Shown one piece after another: positions 25,132-38,897 of a stretch of DNA of 64,000 nt. Each line of letters opens with the position of its first letter. The stretch's first letter is position 1. The DNA is taken from the NCBI RefSeq assembly GCF_049306965.1, contig NC_133176.1:24995001-25059000 (forward strand), given 5' to 3'. The notes under the pieces are model-generated. The model saw only the letters and a list, made by a program, of their open reading frames with translations, made no database searches and was not told the DNA's origin. The position numbers were made by a program, and so were the translations under genes. This DNA is from Danio rerio (lineage: Eukaryota; Chordata; Actinopteri; Cypriniformes; Danionidae).

Positions 25132-27066
25132 AGGGTACATAGTTTACCCCTTATTTTATGATTTAATATTAATATTATGGTTCTTCTGAGTGTGCCAGTT
25201 TAGGTTCAGTTCAAAACACAATTCAGAAGTTTTTATTATAATGTGTAAAAAGTGTTATTTTGGGGGCGTGTACACAGCTCGCTATTTTAGGGGTGTGTTG
25301 CTTCACATGAATATTTGTTTCAAATTCCCGCCCAACGTAACAAGGGGGTGGAGCCAAGAGCTCCCCCACTCTGTGTTTGGCAACAAACAGGCAGACAGAG
25401 AGAAGCAAGCAGCATGAATGAGAGGATCAGCATTCAGCCGTACATGTATGACTCGGACACAGACCAAGCAGAGAGTACAAAATCATTTGTGTCTTTGTAT
25501 AGTTTTACAGCCAACTGTGTGCTAGTTTAAAGGTCTGAGCTTGTACACCAAGACTAATAACTAGGGATTTAACGGTATTGTTAATAGCAATTAGCAATAG
25601 CAATTTTTTTTTTATATTACCGTAGTCACATGACTAGCACACTGTTCAGATTGATGCAGACATTGACTAGTACCGCAAAGAGACCTCTATCTCACTCATG
25701 GCTTGTCCTCTCAAGTGGTGGAAAGACAATGCACAACGTTACCCACTGCTGTCAACCTGGGCCAAGTCATATCTCTGTCCCAGAAACCTCAGTCCCAAAT
25801 GAGAGGTTTTTTTTCTGTTGCAGGGGACATTGTAAAAGCCCAGAGATACCAGCTTTTACCAGATTATAGTTATATGATAATTTTACTTAAAACCCATCTC
25901 TATCTAAGTGAGTGAGTGAGTGATTAAATGTTGAATGTGATGAGTTTTCAACAATACTAAATTGAAACTTTATTTTTTTTACATGGTTTAATAATTTTTT
26001 GTTATTAAAATTGAAAAATTGAAGTTCCTGTTTCAAAGCTTACAGATAGATGGCTAATTTATTTGTCATTGACACTTTTGGCACTTTTTTTGGGGTATTT
26101 TCATGAGTTTTGTTTTTCCTGTAAATGATTCAATAAATACCGTACCGTGCCATTCATACCGAGGTATTACCATACCGTGAAATTCTGATACCGTTACATC
26201 CCTACTAATAACCAATTAATAAGAACTAATAACTGAATTAACTTTGACTGAGGCACCGGTTGACCTGCTTAGACATGGACATTTGCATGTTCAGATGGCG
26301 CTCTGTGGTGTGGCAGAAACATGAAGTGTCCCAAATCCTGGCTGGGTGCCACAGACAGCCACCGACTTGAAGCGCCATTGTGTGTACCCTGATAGAAACC
26401 TATGTTTAGAATTCTAAAATGCATGGCGCTGCGTGGCGCGACGCTGTGTGTCACCGAGCGGCACTTCTGGTTTGCGACCTGCAGGCAAGTTTGCTATTTT
26501 ATTTCCAATGGAGCAACACTCATGTGAGTCAAAGATGCTTGCACTTTACAGCTGCACCTTGTTAAGATCACACTCACAGGGAGCTTCTGTGACCTCGAGA
26601 AATGCAAACACCTAAGGTTTAAGATAGACGCAATGAAAAGTACATTAGTTTCCAAACCTACCTACAAACAAAGTTAAAAACAATAATTCCGATTAGAGCG
26701 ATCATGTGGTGAATGCTGATCTTGTGTTGAGCCCAATGAGCCTTACATCTAAAAATAGAGCAAAGGTGTTCCTTTTGTGACATTGCTTTGACTCACACGC
26801 TGAAAATGGCGGACGTGAAACGACAAACTGAGGATTAGGTGATGCGTGCCTGTCAGTCAATATTTGTGGCGGGGGAACGCACTCCTATGTCAAGTTGCAG
26901 TCAATCTAAAAACCGCTTTACTGGGTCTACCATTTTTATGTTGTTAAATTGAAAATAAAAGAACTGGGTGTGTTTATATCACCCAAACATGACAGTCTAC
27001 ACACTATACTTACACACATGTCTGTTCAAACAGCTTGAAAAGTAGATTTTCCACCATAAATGCCCT
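25132..27066. mobile_element. TTAA-target DNA transposon (Kolobok/piggyBac-type), non-autonomous
   Basis: TTAA at 25128-25131 and 27067-27070 flank inverted ends AGGGTACATAGTTT / AGGGCATTTATGGT. A complete hAT element (25562-26204) is nested inside, leaving about 1.28 kb of its own sequence. No transposase is recognised. Confidence 0.65.
25562..26204. mobile_element. hAT non-autonomous element nested in the TTAA element
   Basis: Ends TAGGGATTTAACGGTAT and, in inverse, TAGGGATGTAACGGTAT. Perfect 8-bp duplication CTAATAAC at 25554-25561 and 26205-26212. It is 643 bp long. Inner positions also carry the 'accgtaccgtgccat' style of this family. Confidence 0.88.
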
Positions 27067-27713
27067 TTAAAGTCATTAATGAACAAAAATTCATTCACAT
27101 ACCACTTTGCCTGCTTGTAAACTAAGAGAGGAGGGGTACATCCTTTGATTTCTTGATTATATCACTTTTTAACTCACAAAAAACATCCTTAAATCTTGCT
27201 GTTACTTTCCTGTTTCACTTTTATGCGAGTGCCCAACCCAGAAGTAGTATTTTTGCTGGGCAAGATGGGAATGAAATTAAAATATGTCCAAAACCTTTAG
27301 AATGAAAAGATTTTGCTCAAATAAACCATAGATCAGTAAATAAATCAACAATAAGCATTTTAAAATTATCAAAAATTATACATATTAAGCTAATCACAAG
27401 TTATTGAAGTAAACGTTTAACGTTTAAAGTACATAAGTGCCATCTAGTGGAAATAAAATATCACTGCTTTGACAGCAGTTACACTCCCACCATCACACTA
27501 TGTGGGATCATTACATTACTAAGTTATGCATATTAAAGAATTTTAGTGAACCTTTGCACAAGTTAGGTTTACACAAAGTAATTTCCCTCTGTTTAACTCC
27601 CTAATCATCTTTAACAATGATTACTGTTTTGTGTATCGGTCTTTCTAAATAAACTGGCTTACTTGTGCGTGCACCTTTACTATCGAGTGTTGCATTACTG
27701 ACAAGTAGCTTAA

Positions 27714-28840
27714 AGGGCCATGAAACCCCCTTGTTTCAGCAGGGTGTTTTCACACCTCTATTTTGGAAAAAGCCAGAAAAGTGGGCGTGTCCAGCTCTGT
27801 TTAGGGGGGAGTGTCGGAGGAACTAAAGTGGGAGGGTGTGGGAGTGTCTATTTGGGCACGCGCCAGTTTCAGAGTCAAAATAAACACACAGGAGAAAGTG
27901 ATGGTGTTTAACCTACATGGACATCTGTAGTCGAATTATTTGCCAAATTATTAAATGTTGGACTTTAACAGCAGTTTGGCTCTTTCATTCAGGGAATTCA
28001 TTCATGCCCCTCGCGACAAACGAGATATTTGATTCGAGGATCTGCTCTAAGCGTGTATTTTTCATGCAATGTTTGATACCGCACGGTGAATGAGAGAAAA
28101 AAAACCTCCGCATTTCCCGGAAACTTAGATGCACACGGCAGGTAGCGTCAACGTGGCGTCTCTGTCGTGTAAACACGGTGACAATAATGAATATTAATGA
28201 AGTTGCACAATAGAGCGCGCTGATTGGTTTGAACCAAGCTTTACTCATGCATTAATGCAGCAGGCTGTAAGACGTAATAAGACACACTCTGGCACAGACG
28301 TCCAGTCTGCACGCTGGAATACAATGCTATTATGTCATGACCGTGACGCAGCTTCAAAAATTTGTTTCAAACCGGAAGTACGAATTTACTTGAAATAACG
28401 CAAAAACAACCAATTTACACTTTTTAGTGAAATATAGGTGTCCTAAAAGTGTTTTTAGCAGTGTGGGACACATATTCACCTTATTCTCAGCTGGCAAGTG
28501 GGCGCTGCCATTTGAATCTTTTTGTCTCGCGACTTCCGGTCACATTCACTTCCATTCATTTTTTGACGTTAACAACTGCTCGTTACGCTGCTTGATGTTG
28601 CAATTTAATGTTTTCTTATTATATTATGCTACTTGGTCTGTGTAGTCATGCAAACATTTGTTTGTTGAGCAAGTAGTTTGACCATTTTCTGCCGTTTATT
28701 ATTCCTAGTCATTTTTCCCATAGGCGACTGAATCGGAAGTTCTAAGACAATCGCGAAAGCAGGCGCACTTCCGCATTTTAGAATAAGGTCAATACGACTG
28801 TCAACAGCTCAAAAAATGTGTTTTGGTGTTTCGTGACCCT
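27714..28840. mobile_element. TTAA-target DNA transposon inserted in the BEL fossil
   Basis: TTAA at 27710-27713 and 28841-28844; inverted ends AGGGCCATGAAACCCC / AGGGTCACGAAACACC. BEL coding sequence stops at one side and continues at the other, so the insertion is later than the BEL element. A 320-bp MITE (28474-28793) is nested inside. No transposase. Confidence 0.78.
28474..28793 (+). mobile_element. 320-bp MITE, copy 1
   Basis: Inverted ends ATTCACCTTATTCTCAGCTG / ATTGACCTTATTCTAAAATG. The same 320-bp unit in opposite orientation lies at 57616-57935 inside an unrelated hAT element, which fixes the boundaries. It carries a long chance open frame on one strand; no protein is supported. 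Confidence 0.85.
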
Positions 28841-31800
28841 TTAAGCCTTCTCTCTCTATCATCAGCTCCTGGAACAATTTCTACTACCTTGGCTAGCTTC
28901 CACTGATTTCGAGGTGCTAAGTCATCTTCTAGCAGAACAAAATCTTAGCAGAATTTTTTTTCTGAGCATTTCTCCTGCTCTTATGCCACTTATTTTTCTG
29001 CTGTAGACTCATCAGATATTCCTTTCTCCACCTGGTCCAAAACTCATTCGCCAGAAACTGAACCCTCTTCCATCTTTTGTGAAGATATAGATCTTCCCTT
29101 ACAAACTCTCCGGGAGGTGGTGCAATGATAGTGGTCTTCTTTGTCAGTATGTGATTAGGCGTCAATGGTTCTGGTGAATTCATGCTGATAGTACATGCAA
29201 GCCCTTTCAGACGTTCCTCATTCATCCCTTTCATTAACTCTTCAAACTCTCGCTTAGCACCAACAAAGTTGGTACCTTGATCACTGTACAGCTTACTCAC
29301 ATTGCCACGTATTTCAATGAAACAATGCAGAGTGTTAATGGTGCGGTGGTTTCCATCCTATCTAGAGGCAGGTCAGCCATCTTCTGCTCTTGATTGCATT
29401 TCCTTAGGTTTCTGCACTTCACACATTTGTAGATAAGAGATGAAACTTAGCTGCTGCATCCCAAAATACAAATGCCATTAGAGCAAATTTCATTTAAGGT
29501 AATGCATCGACCCTGATGTTGCACTTTCTCATGAAAGTGTTTTATGAGAAGATGAGATACATAATGACCCTAGGAAGAATGGCTAGATGCTTGACATGAG
29601 GGTGAAGCTCAGCTGGTGTGAATCTTCCTCCCACCGGTAAGATATCGACATCATCAGTAAAAGGGTTTAACTTGTACAGCTTAAAGGACCCCTTTGAATT
29701 GACTTCCTTTAATTGTCTAAGAGACTTAATTTTATCACTGATCACTTCCTCTTGGACTGAACATATTATAAATTGCTCAGCATTGTGTCTTTCTTCAAGT
29801 TTTGTGGCTTTGTTGGATCCTTCCACCAAACCTTTCACTACCTTCACACAGTTCATCTGATTCTAGCTATGGCCTTGACTGCCCTCTTCCAGTCTGAAAA
29901 CCATTGCAGGTGTTTGGACAAAGAAAATTCTTCCTTGGCCTCTGTGGTAAAAACTTGTTTTCTTTTGAGTTCTGGCTCTCCCACATCAACTTCCTTTACT
30001 TTAATGTCTTCCTTGGGGAGTTCTCTTTGCCATAGGAATGCCATAGGACTTGTAAACCAGTTCGATTCCATAAGTTCTTTCACTGCAAGTCCACGAGAAG
30101 CATGGTCAGCTGGATTTTAATCTGAAGCAACATATCTCCACTGACTAGGCTCTGTGTTGGTCCTGATCTGCTAAATCCAGTTGGCTACAAAGACATGGAA
30201 GTGTCTTGCATCATTATTGATGTAACCAAGCACAACCTTGGAATCAGTCCAGTAGTATTCACGAACACAATCCAATTCGATTTCTCCTTTAAGAAGATTA
30301 CCAGTTCTTGTGGCTACAACTGCAGCTGTGAGCTCCAATCTTGGAATTGTTGTCACCTTTGCTAGTGCCACCCTGGCCTTACCCATAGCAAGAGTGCAAT
30401 GAACTTCTCCAGACTTGGTCACTATCCTGAGGTATGAACATACTCCATAACCTGACACACTGGCATCATCGAAATGATGCAGTTCATATTGTTGGACATC
30501 CTTGAATGTTGAAAGCATGTAACAATGTGGTATCTTTACCAAATACAGGTTATGCAGATCACATAGCCACTCTTCCCAATGCAGCCTGAGGTCATCAGGA
30601 AGTGGTTCATCCCAGCCTTCTTAATCTTGTCATTACACATTCTTTGCCAGGTTCTCTTTCCAACAAGGAAGAAAGGTGGAATAAATCTAAGAGGATCAAA
30701 GATGGAGGCAAGTGTAGACAGCACTTCAAGTGATGCACCTATGTACTCTTAGTGCCCTTTCATTTTAGGTTCTCCTAGAGCCAAATCGAAGTCAGTTGCA
30801 CTTTCAGTACATTCCTCTCTTGGGATTGTAATAATCACCCTTTTGTTGTTGGTTATGAATTTGTGCAAGTGAAGCTTCCCAGTATTGCAGAGCTCCCTAG
30901 CCTCTTTCACCAGCTGGATTGCCTCTGCTTCTATCTCCACACTCACCAAGCCATTGCAACATAAAAATGTTGCTGTATGAACTTCACTGTGGCTTGATTA
31001 AACTTGCCTTCACCTTGTGAGGCGAGGAATCTAAGGACGAAGTTCGCACATCTTGGTGAGAAGGCAGCTCCGAACAAGTGGACCTTCATACAAAAAACTG
31101 ATGGTGGACATGCCATTTTACCTTCTTCCCACCACAAAAACCTGAGGGAGTAACGATCCTTTGGGGCAACATAAAACTAATGGAACATCTGCTCTACATC
31201 ACACATATTGGATATTTTCCCCTTCCGGAAGCGAAACAAGACTCCAACAAGGGTGTTTGTGAGATTGGGTCCTGTCAACAAGTTATCATTCAGAGAAGTG
31301 TTTGGAAATCTTTCAGAGCAATTAAAGACAACACGAATCTTGCCTGGCTTTTGTGGGTTGTAAACCCCATTGTGAGGGATATACCATGCAGGCTGATTTC
31401 CTTATTCCTTTTCTGGAACCTTTTCAGCATCGCCTCTTGCTATTACCTCCTTCACGAAGGCTAGATAATCCTTATAATACTGTTCATCTCTTTTCAAGCG
31501 CTTCTCCAAGGATTTGAGTCAGCATTCTGCACACACCTTGTTGTTCGGTAAGGTTGGTCTTTCACCCTTGAAAGGCAATGTCACCTCATAGTGCCCATCC
31601 TGTTGTTGCTTAATACTTTCATTCAACTTTGCAAGAAACCGTAGATCTTCTTGTGATGTAGAAACTTCTTCATTGTACCTTTCAACAAAGTCTGACTCAA
31701 ACACCTTTAAGATCTATGCTGGAGTCATCACCTTAACCTTGTTTCTATAAACAAAGCTCACTTTTGACTTAAGCTTGCGAGAAGGTTTGTCAGCTGGTAA

Positions 31801-32502
31801 AACTTGTTTTGTGATGATCCTATGGCTCGTGCTAATCTCATCCTCATAGTCCCCAACACAGTGATTGTTTCCGATTATAGTCCAGCCCAACACAGATCTT
31901 TGAGCAAATGGCTGATCTTCATTACCTCTGAGAACTTCTCTAGAAGGTAAGGCTTGAAGACAGTTATAGCCTATTGACAAGCCTATTTCACAATTAAGTG
32001 CAGGAGCCATTTTATCTGCCAGATGCTCTAATTGATGCTATAAATATTACAATACTATAAATATTGTAGAAATTTTGAGTTTTTGCTCCAAGTAACTCAG
32101 CAATGTCCTTCAGAATGAAAGTGGTATCACTTTGAGTATCAAGCAAGGCATACACTGAAGTCTCCGTCCTTAGTTCAGTTATTATCGAAACATATACTGT
32201 AACAATGGATGAAGTATAAGTGCCACTCCTTTCTTGGATCACTTTGTTTGATGTCGCAGACTCAGATTCTTGTATCCTCTGTGATTCAGTTGTTTTGCTT
32301 GCTGCCTTCGGGTTACCCCTTGACTGATCTTGATTGATTCTAGCTCTTTGTGCTGAATCCTTACACACCCTATCTTGATGTAAGCATTTTGGATGATGTC
32401 CTTCACATTTTCCACACACACTCTTAGAGGTACATCCCTTAGAGTTATGACCTGCCCTGAGGCAGCTAAAACACAACTTCTCTGATTGTAAAAACTTTAA
32501 TG

Positions 32503-34976
32503 TAGGGTTGTGACAGTGAGGAAATTTCCCCACCGGTTAATCGATATGTGACAACACCGGTAATACCGGTATCACCGTGGAAGTGGGCGTTTCTTTTTTT
32601 CCTCTTTTTTTCTGCTTTTAAATAGCTTATAAATGCGTGCGGATAATACTTTCACTTTCAGTTTTACGGGAGTTGCCAATTCGGCGTCAATTGTTTGAAT
32701 GGACGAAATGGAAACTACAAAAAAAATCACTGTTATTACACAAAACATGACTTTTAATAACATAACGAATAAAACACAACAATGCTACACGCTGAAAAAA
32801 CTGTGGAAGTTGGAATCATACAAATAACAACCATAAATGCCTATATTATATAACAGCTTAGTCCTTATAAACAATCCGTTTATAAAATACACTATTAACG
32901 AATCTGTAGGCTTTTGAAGAATAAACCGAATATGAAATATGATCCTTGCATAATGATCACAACTAAACAAGCTGGCACTCATTTTATATATAAACTATGA
33001 ATAAAAAATTTCAAGAATTGGAACATTATGTAAAAAAATCTACAGGCTAAATAAAAGCACCTCGTCAGAGCTAAACATCACCGCAAACGTGTCAGTTTAC
33101 AGCTTCTGTAAAGATCAGACAACATATACAGATCACACAATCTTAATAAACAACATGTACATGTATAAATATTTCGATAAGTATTGTTATGGAATATTTA
33201 TAACTATATTATCTTGCTTTTTGGTTATATCGCCTTTGATCTCTCTTACAAGCGGCAGTTACAGGCGCTGCATAAGGATGTCAAACTGTCAGTGGCGGAA
33301 TACACACAGCACTGGCAAGACGTTTTATTTTTAGTTTTATTTGTTGCAGATTTGCGCTTTGTTCCTTTTCAAAAAATAGGCCTACCTTTTATTTTTTAAA
33401 TCTCTCAAGTAATGTTGTCTATCGAGTAACATAATCTCCCTCGGATTGGAGTTCAGTGCGCAGTAAGACTATTGACCAACACCGACCTGTAAGTTTACAG
33501 ACTGCATAGACTGTACAGGTCCACAGCTCTGGTGTGGTTATGACTTACATGTTTTAAATGACAGCGAGACATGCTACGTTTAGTTTTTATTGTAAGATAT
33601 ACATTATAACCCAGTACACAGTAAAATAATATGTTTTGAATGGCTTGTCTATTGACGGCGTATATAGCCATTAATTAAATAGGCTAAGCATATTTTCATT
33701 AATATTAAAACACATTAATACAAATTAGCCACCCATTGATTTTTTTTCGTTAACGTATATTTTTATCAAACGAAAAATGTAATGAATTGTTTATTTTGGT
33801 TTTCATTTTATTCATTTTATTCGAATTAATAGGCCTATAATTTATAGGCTACACAAATATCTTTGGCTCCAATTGCGTTTTTACAGATATCCTACCAATA
33901 GACTTTTTTGGCTCAAAGACATTTATGCTTGTTAATTTCAGTGGTGTATTTTGACAGATTTCGCAAAGGCTTCAGCTATTCTACCTGTCAGCTGTACCAG
34001 TCTAAGTTTTGCGACTTGACTTGTGTTGCGGCTCAATGTCTGAATGAGAGAGAAAGAGAGAGAGAGAGAGATCAGTCCTCAGATTCGATGTGTGGCTGTA
34101 CGTCTCAGTTACTTTATTGCAATTTTTAATATTGGCTCATCTAAATAAACTTTTCAATATTTCCAGACAGACGAAGCAACTTTCGGTTTTTGAAGAGCGG
34201 CCTCAGTTATAAATGATGCGCGCACACACAGGATGCGCTTTTGTCGGCCTATTCATTATGAATTTTAACATTAACATTAAACACATAATAATCAAGAGGA
34301 AAAAAGAACAGCTGAACTTCGGAAAAAGTGCTCACGATGTTGTTGTTTCTCTGCAGTTGGATTGTCAGTGGCGGCATTGCTAAATCACTCGTTTTAATAA
34401 AATAATAAGATATTTATTATTAAACATTGTGAGATAATGGTTGCGTGGTTTTTAAAATGAGAGTATGCGTTGCGTATTTATAGCCATTGATCTATCCGCG
34501 ACCCACTTATAGTTAAACATGAAGGTGCGTGTATAAATTAGTAACGTTTCCTCTAGATGCTGCCACCTTTGTCAGGCAAAGTTTGCAGATTGCCTCCTTA
34601 TTGTCTTCAGGTTCTCTTTTGCATTTGCGTTGAACCCAAAATATTGCCAAACAGGTCCTTTTGCATTGTGTTTTGAAAATAAATTGTCCGCCATCCTCTT
34701 TCTGTAAATTTGATTCCTCTTTTCTCCTCACGTGATAAATGAAATATGACGCATTGTAGCTATGTTCAGATGATAATTATAGAGCATGCTCTCGTATTAA
34801 GTCAATTATTTATAATTATATTTTCCATTTATTTCAAATAAATGTTTAATAAAAAAAAAAAACCGAATACTTAAAAAAACAAATGTGGGGACGGTGTCAC
34901 AGTGGAAAAGTGATGTCACTGGTGTTGTGTCTTAACACCGGTATCACCGTCAACACCGTCTATCGTGGCAAGCCTA
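32503..34976 (-). mobile_element. hAT transposon inserted in the BEL fossil
   Basis: Ends TAGGGTTGTGAC / TAGGCTTGCCAC (imperfect inverse) with a perfect 8-bp duplication CTTTAATG at 32495-32502 and 34977-34984. Sub-terminal 'ataccggtatcaccg' repeats occur in both arms. The BEL gag/zinc-knuckle region is split at this point. The interior keeps a BED zinc-finger remnant (34513-34731) but no full transposase; 2,474 bp. Confidence 0.88.
34513..34731 (-). pseudogene. BED zinc-finger remnant of hAT transposase
   Basis: The 72-codon frame contains LAIFWVQRK, then EAICKLCLTKVAASRGNVTN and LYTHLHV. This is the BED pattern with C-x2-C and the His-bearing helix (NVTNLYTHL). It matches the N-terminal DNA-binding domain of hAT transposases. 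No dimerisation or catalytic part follows in frame, so this is a relic. Confidence 0.65.
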
Positions 34977-36844
34977 CTTTAATGTTTCTTCAATTTGTCT
35001 TTTCTTGCGACACTCATGAAGACTGTGGCTATAACTCTTGCAAAAGATACACAACATGCTGGTTTTTTCACTGGAACTAATAGTGAATGTCTTGGCACTT
35101 GAATTTCGATTCCTTTGAAGCTTAGGGTGATGTTGGTCAAACTAGTTAAATCTCTCTTGTTCTGCTGGATACTGATAGGATTGCATGCGATTCTAGCTTC
35201 CTTATTGTGAAATTCAACAAAGAATTTGAAGTCTGGAAATCTGTTGTACTCATCTTGGAACTTAGTAACTGCTCTATTCCAGCGTAAACTTAACCACTCT
35301 GGCAACTTAGCAGATATTATTTGGTTTTCAACACAGTCATTTAGAGCTTGTAAGCCTTGAAGATAAGGCATTGCTGCTTAGGAAATCGACAAATTCCTGA
35401 AGGTCTTTGTTGTCCTTACTACCAATCTTGTGCCATGACTCTATTTTGTCACGATACAACTTGCTAACTACAAACAGATAGCCAAACCTGTCCTCAAGTT
35501 CTTTCCAGGCTGCTATGTATGCTGCTTCTGTCCTAATCAGGAAGTGCCCTTCTATAGCCTTCTTGGCTGAGCCACTTACATACTTGCATAGAAAGAAAAT
35601 AATTTCTTAAGCCGTTAAGTTCTTATGATCAATTAAAGTCTGAAAGGACAGTTTCCAGTCACTGTGCGTCAAAAGGTCTCCTGAGAAAACAACAGGTTCT
35701 GGAATTGGAATTCTATTGGCTGTAATTGCTTCAGCAAGAGCCTTAACAAGGTCAGAAACTCCATTGGGAGCAGCAGATGTGTCGGACTTTGCTATTTGAG
35801 CTTGGGAAGGTTGATGCATTAGCGGTTGTAAGAGAGAAGTATGAAGGTTTGGTGGAGAAACATAATCTCCTTGTTTTTTGTGAAAAAGTGGAAGAAAAAA
35901 GTGATTTCACTTCATCATCATTGATGCTTTCAGCATAAACCTGTAGCCTTGCATTGTTTTTTTTAAGTTCTTCCAATCGTTCCACTTACTTTTTCTTCTC
36001 TTCCAACCTTATTTTCTGGTTGTACTCTCTGAGAAAAATTTAGCCTTTCTTCTCGCCTTCTCAGCTTCCATTTCTCTTTCTTGAGCTTCTCTCTCAGCAG
36101 TAATTCTTTCATCTTCTGCCTCAAGTATCTTAATTTCCTCTTCGTATTGATGCTGAGTCTTCATTATTTTAAGCACCTCTTGTGTAGCTGCTACTTCAGC
36201 TGTTGCTTCCTGTTTTTTCTGAAAATAATCATTGGAAGACTGGCTGAACATCTTAGAAACAGACCTTGACAAATTGGAAGTTGCTGAAATTATGCTGGAC
36301 TCAGTGGCTTCAAACACTGAATCTGAATGAGGCCGGGGTGAATTCTCAGCTTCTTCATTGAGCCTTCTTATTTGCAGCACTAGTAATGGCAAGATAGGTA
36401 TCGTTTTTTCTTCGAATTTCTGGCTCAGGGCTTGTGATGTTTTCTTTTTTCGTCATAAATCTTGTCAACCTCAGACTGAAGGGCATTAATGGTGCTCAAA
36501 ACCTCAAAAATCTAATTCTTTTCAATCGTTGATGTGATACTTCCATCTTTTATATTTCTGCTCAAAGCTTCCTTTTAGATTGTTCAGTCTAGCTTCTTGC
36601 AACATTTTACCCTTATCAGTGAGTATACGCACACGTTGGCTTTTTTCTATCTGAGGTCTGTGTTTTATCCGCACTGACCTGAAGTTGTTTTACTTGTGCA
36701 ACTACTTTATCCTGCTCAGCCATTTCACCCTGTTGTGATGGTAGAGTCTGTTCTGCATTATAGCTTTTCTTTGCTACTAGATCTGCACACACAGCTTCTT
36801 TAATGGACATCCCTTTTTTTCACTTGTTTCTGACATGACAATTC

Positions 36845-38264
36845 TGTATTTACTATAATATGATATTCATAGGAGTGTATCATAAGTTTCAATATGGCCA
36901 ACTATTTGAGCTAATCTTGTGTAATTGAAATTTAATAACGAAAATAGCTCAAGGAGACTTATATCTTAACTATATAAATTTAAACTTATGTATTGGAAGT
37001 ACCAAAAATATGGATACAGATTGTAAAATATGATCAATGAAAAACTATAATGTATACAAAAACACAGAACTGTCTATTTCAGTCTTTTAATAATATAAGT
37101 TATGCATTAGTTTGTCCCTTCAGTTTATAAAGTTCAATAATCCAAAAATTATAGGAAAATGCCCAGTTTTATTCTTAAATGAAGATGTTGGAAATACCAG
37201 CACTACTTAAATTTCAACAACAGTTCACAAACCTTTGTGTTGCTTCTAAGTACTATCTTTTATGTGCTTGCTTTCTTCAACCTTTCTCCCGACTGCTGCG
37301 TCAATCACTGTAGCGATCCTCTTGAAGATAAACTTTTCCTATCCACTATCATTTACCTCTTGCTGGTCAACATCCTCTAGCAGGTATCATCTGATGTTTC
37401 TTGCCTTCACCGATACAGTGTTCTACTGTGCCGCACTTAGGCCTCATTTACACTGCCAGTTAAATGTGACCAAATTCTGATTTTTTGCTCATATGTGACA
37501 CAGGTCGGATCTGTTCTATGACCGTGTAAACATGAAAAAACGCATGCATTCGGATATTCAGAGATCGGTTTCAGGCCTCCTTCATATGTGGAAATAAATC
37601 AGATATAGATTGGATATGTGACAATGCGACTGTCATGTAAACAGGCAGATCGGATTTATTTAGGCATTCCGTTCTGTACATCATTAAACTTGCGACAATG
37701 TGGTGCTTCTCCACGGTTTAATGACAGAAAGAAGAGCGTGTGTGGAGATGCCGAAGCGGTAAACGACATCAGAGGAAACACAGAGGAGGAAAGTGGTCAG
37801 TCGCCACAATTTGCTCCCACCAGACCTGAGACCTCTCTCGTACCCACAAATTCCTCTGAATGTTGGAGGACGTCATTAAAGCATATAAACCATAAGCGAA
37901 AGCTGCGATGACGGCCCTTTCTCACCTCTGCCTCAAACTCATTTTAAAGTTGGGTGAACTTCTTGTTGTAACTAATGCTTTGACGCTATTAATACACGCC
38001 CTGCAGGCTACACATAGAACAACTTTATTCTCTCTAGTGCACACACAGGCAAAGACTACATCTTCAAGTACACACATCAGGGCCATACCATTACATAAAC
38101 TGCGAGGGGGTAAATCTGGACTAAACCATTTATTGCTTGTACTACACTTCGCATATTTCGCAGAGCTAAAAACAAGACAATTTCTTCCATCAGGGCTAGT
38201 GTGACTTTAAACATTAAACTTTAAACCTTAATCTTTAAACATTTATACTAATTGAAAAAAGCAG
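36845..38264. other. Non-coding stretch with a DNA-transposon end near 37440
   Basis: 36845-37435 has nothing recognised and may be BEL leader or flank. From about 37440, 'aggcctcatttacactgcca' followed by 'tgtaaacaggcagatcgga' near 37640 has the look of the 'GTTTACACTG' zebrafish DNA transposon family. The open frame at 37618-37911 is not supported as a gene. Confidence 0.4.
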
Positions 38265-38525
38265 AAAGAAATAAGGAGAATAAAGTTTAATTTTAAGCAC
38301 TCGTTAACGCTGAAGCCATGTCCGTCTGCATTAATAATTGGTATCATTGCATTTACCTTCATTGATGAAATCAATAATAGTGAAACTGTACATATTATTA
38401 TTATTATTACCATAAAAAGTATATTATTGCCTTAAGTCAGTAACTTAGGGAGTAATGCAAAGAAATACGTGAATAACTAGCCTAAATGAAAGAAACAAGA
38501 GGGATCAAAATCAGCAGGTCTAGTG
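38265..38525 (+). repeat. Dispersed repeat shared with 23265-23560
   Basis: Same word order as the earlier copy, including 'aagtcagtaacttagg.agta' and 'tagcctaaatgaaagaaaca', ending 'agcaggtctagtg'. The sequence diverges after 'ctagtg' at both sites, which marks the end of the shared unit. Confidence 0.6.
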
Positions 38526-38823
38526 ACCCCCTATGGGATTAAAATGCCCTCTCAGTTATGACATCCTGGCGCCGGGCCTGATTTGGGGGTTAACTTCTGA
38601 CAAATGCGGGGAAACTGATATGCGCAGCACTGTCACTGACAGAGAGTGTGAATGTGTGGAAAAGGAGAGAGATAGAGAGCAAGTGCGAGTGGTCAAGTGT
38701 GAGCGAGTCGTTTAGAGTCAGTATGCTGGCCAGTTACATCTGCACAAAATGATTATACAACATGATCAGCATAAAACATCAAAACAATTAGTAAAACACA
38801 ACTTAAATGTAACTCAACAAACA

Positions 38824-38897
38824 TGACTCAGATGGGACTTGAACCAAAAAAAACCAGCTTCAGAAGGCAGATGCCTTATCCATTAGGCCACTGGGCC
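38824..38897 (-). pseudogene. tRNA-Arg-derived pseudogene, 8-nt anticodon loop
   Basis: D-arm and acceptor 5' half match the array's Arg genes. The anticodon loop reads CTTCTGAA (8 nt), and the T-loop region is replaced by an A-rich run on the + strand. It is the first, most degraded member of this lineage. Confidence 0.8.

Larger units (their letters stand above)
27100..36840 (-). mobile_element. BEL/Pao LTR retrotransposon (fossil), minus strand
   Basis: Read from high to low coordinates, the parts are as follows. Gag-like coiled-coil and charged segments lie at 36800-36000 and a DUF1759-type gag core at 35820-34985. A zinc-knuckle region (CFSCLRAGHNSKGC, CGKCEGHHPKC) and aspartic protease lie near 32530-32010. 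The Pao-type reverse transcriptase/peptidase A17 region spans 32000-30540, RNase H about 30540-30170, and integrase with the C-terminal BEL domain about 29860-28845. The last domain ends at about 27500, just before an LTR start TGTAACTGCTGTC (27482 downward). A matching 5' LTR was not found. It is broken in many places and split by two DNA transposons, so it is an old fossil. Confidence 0.85.

Noticed and set aside
36845-37440. 5' LTR of the BEL fossil
   Set aside because: I compared this stretch with the likely 3' LTR (about 27100-27482) and saw no convincing match, so it is not called.
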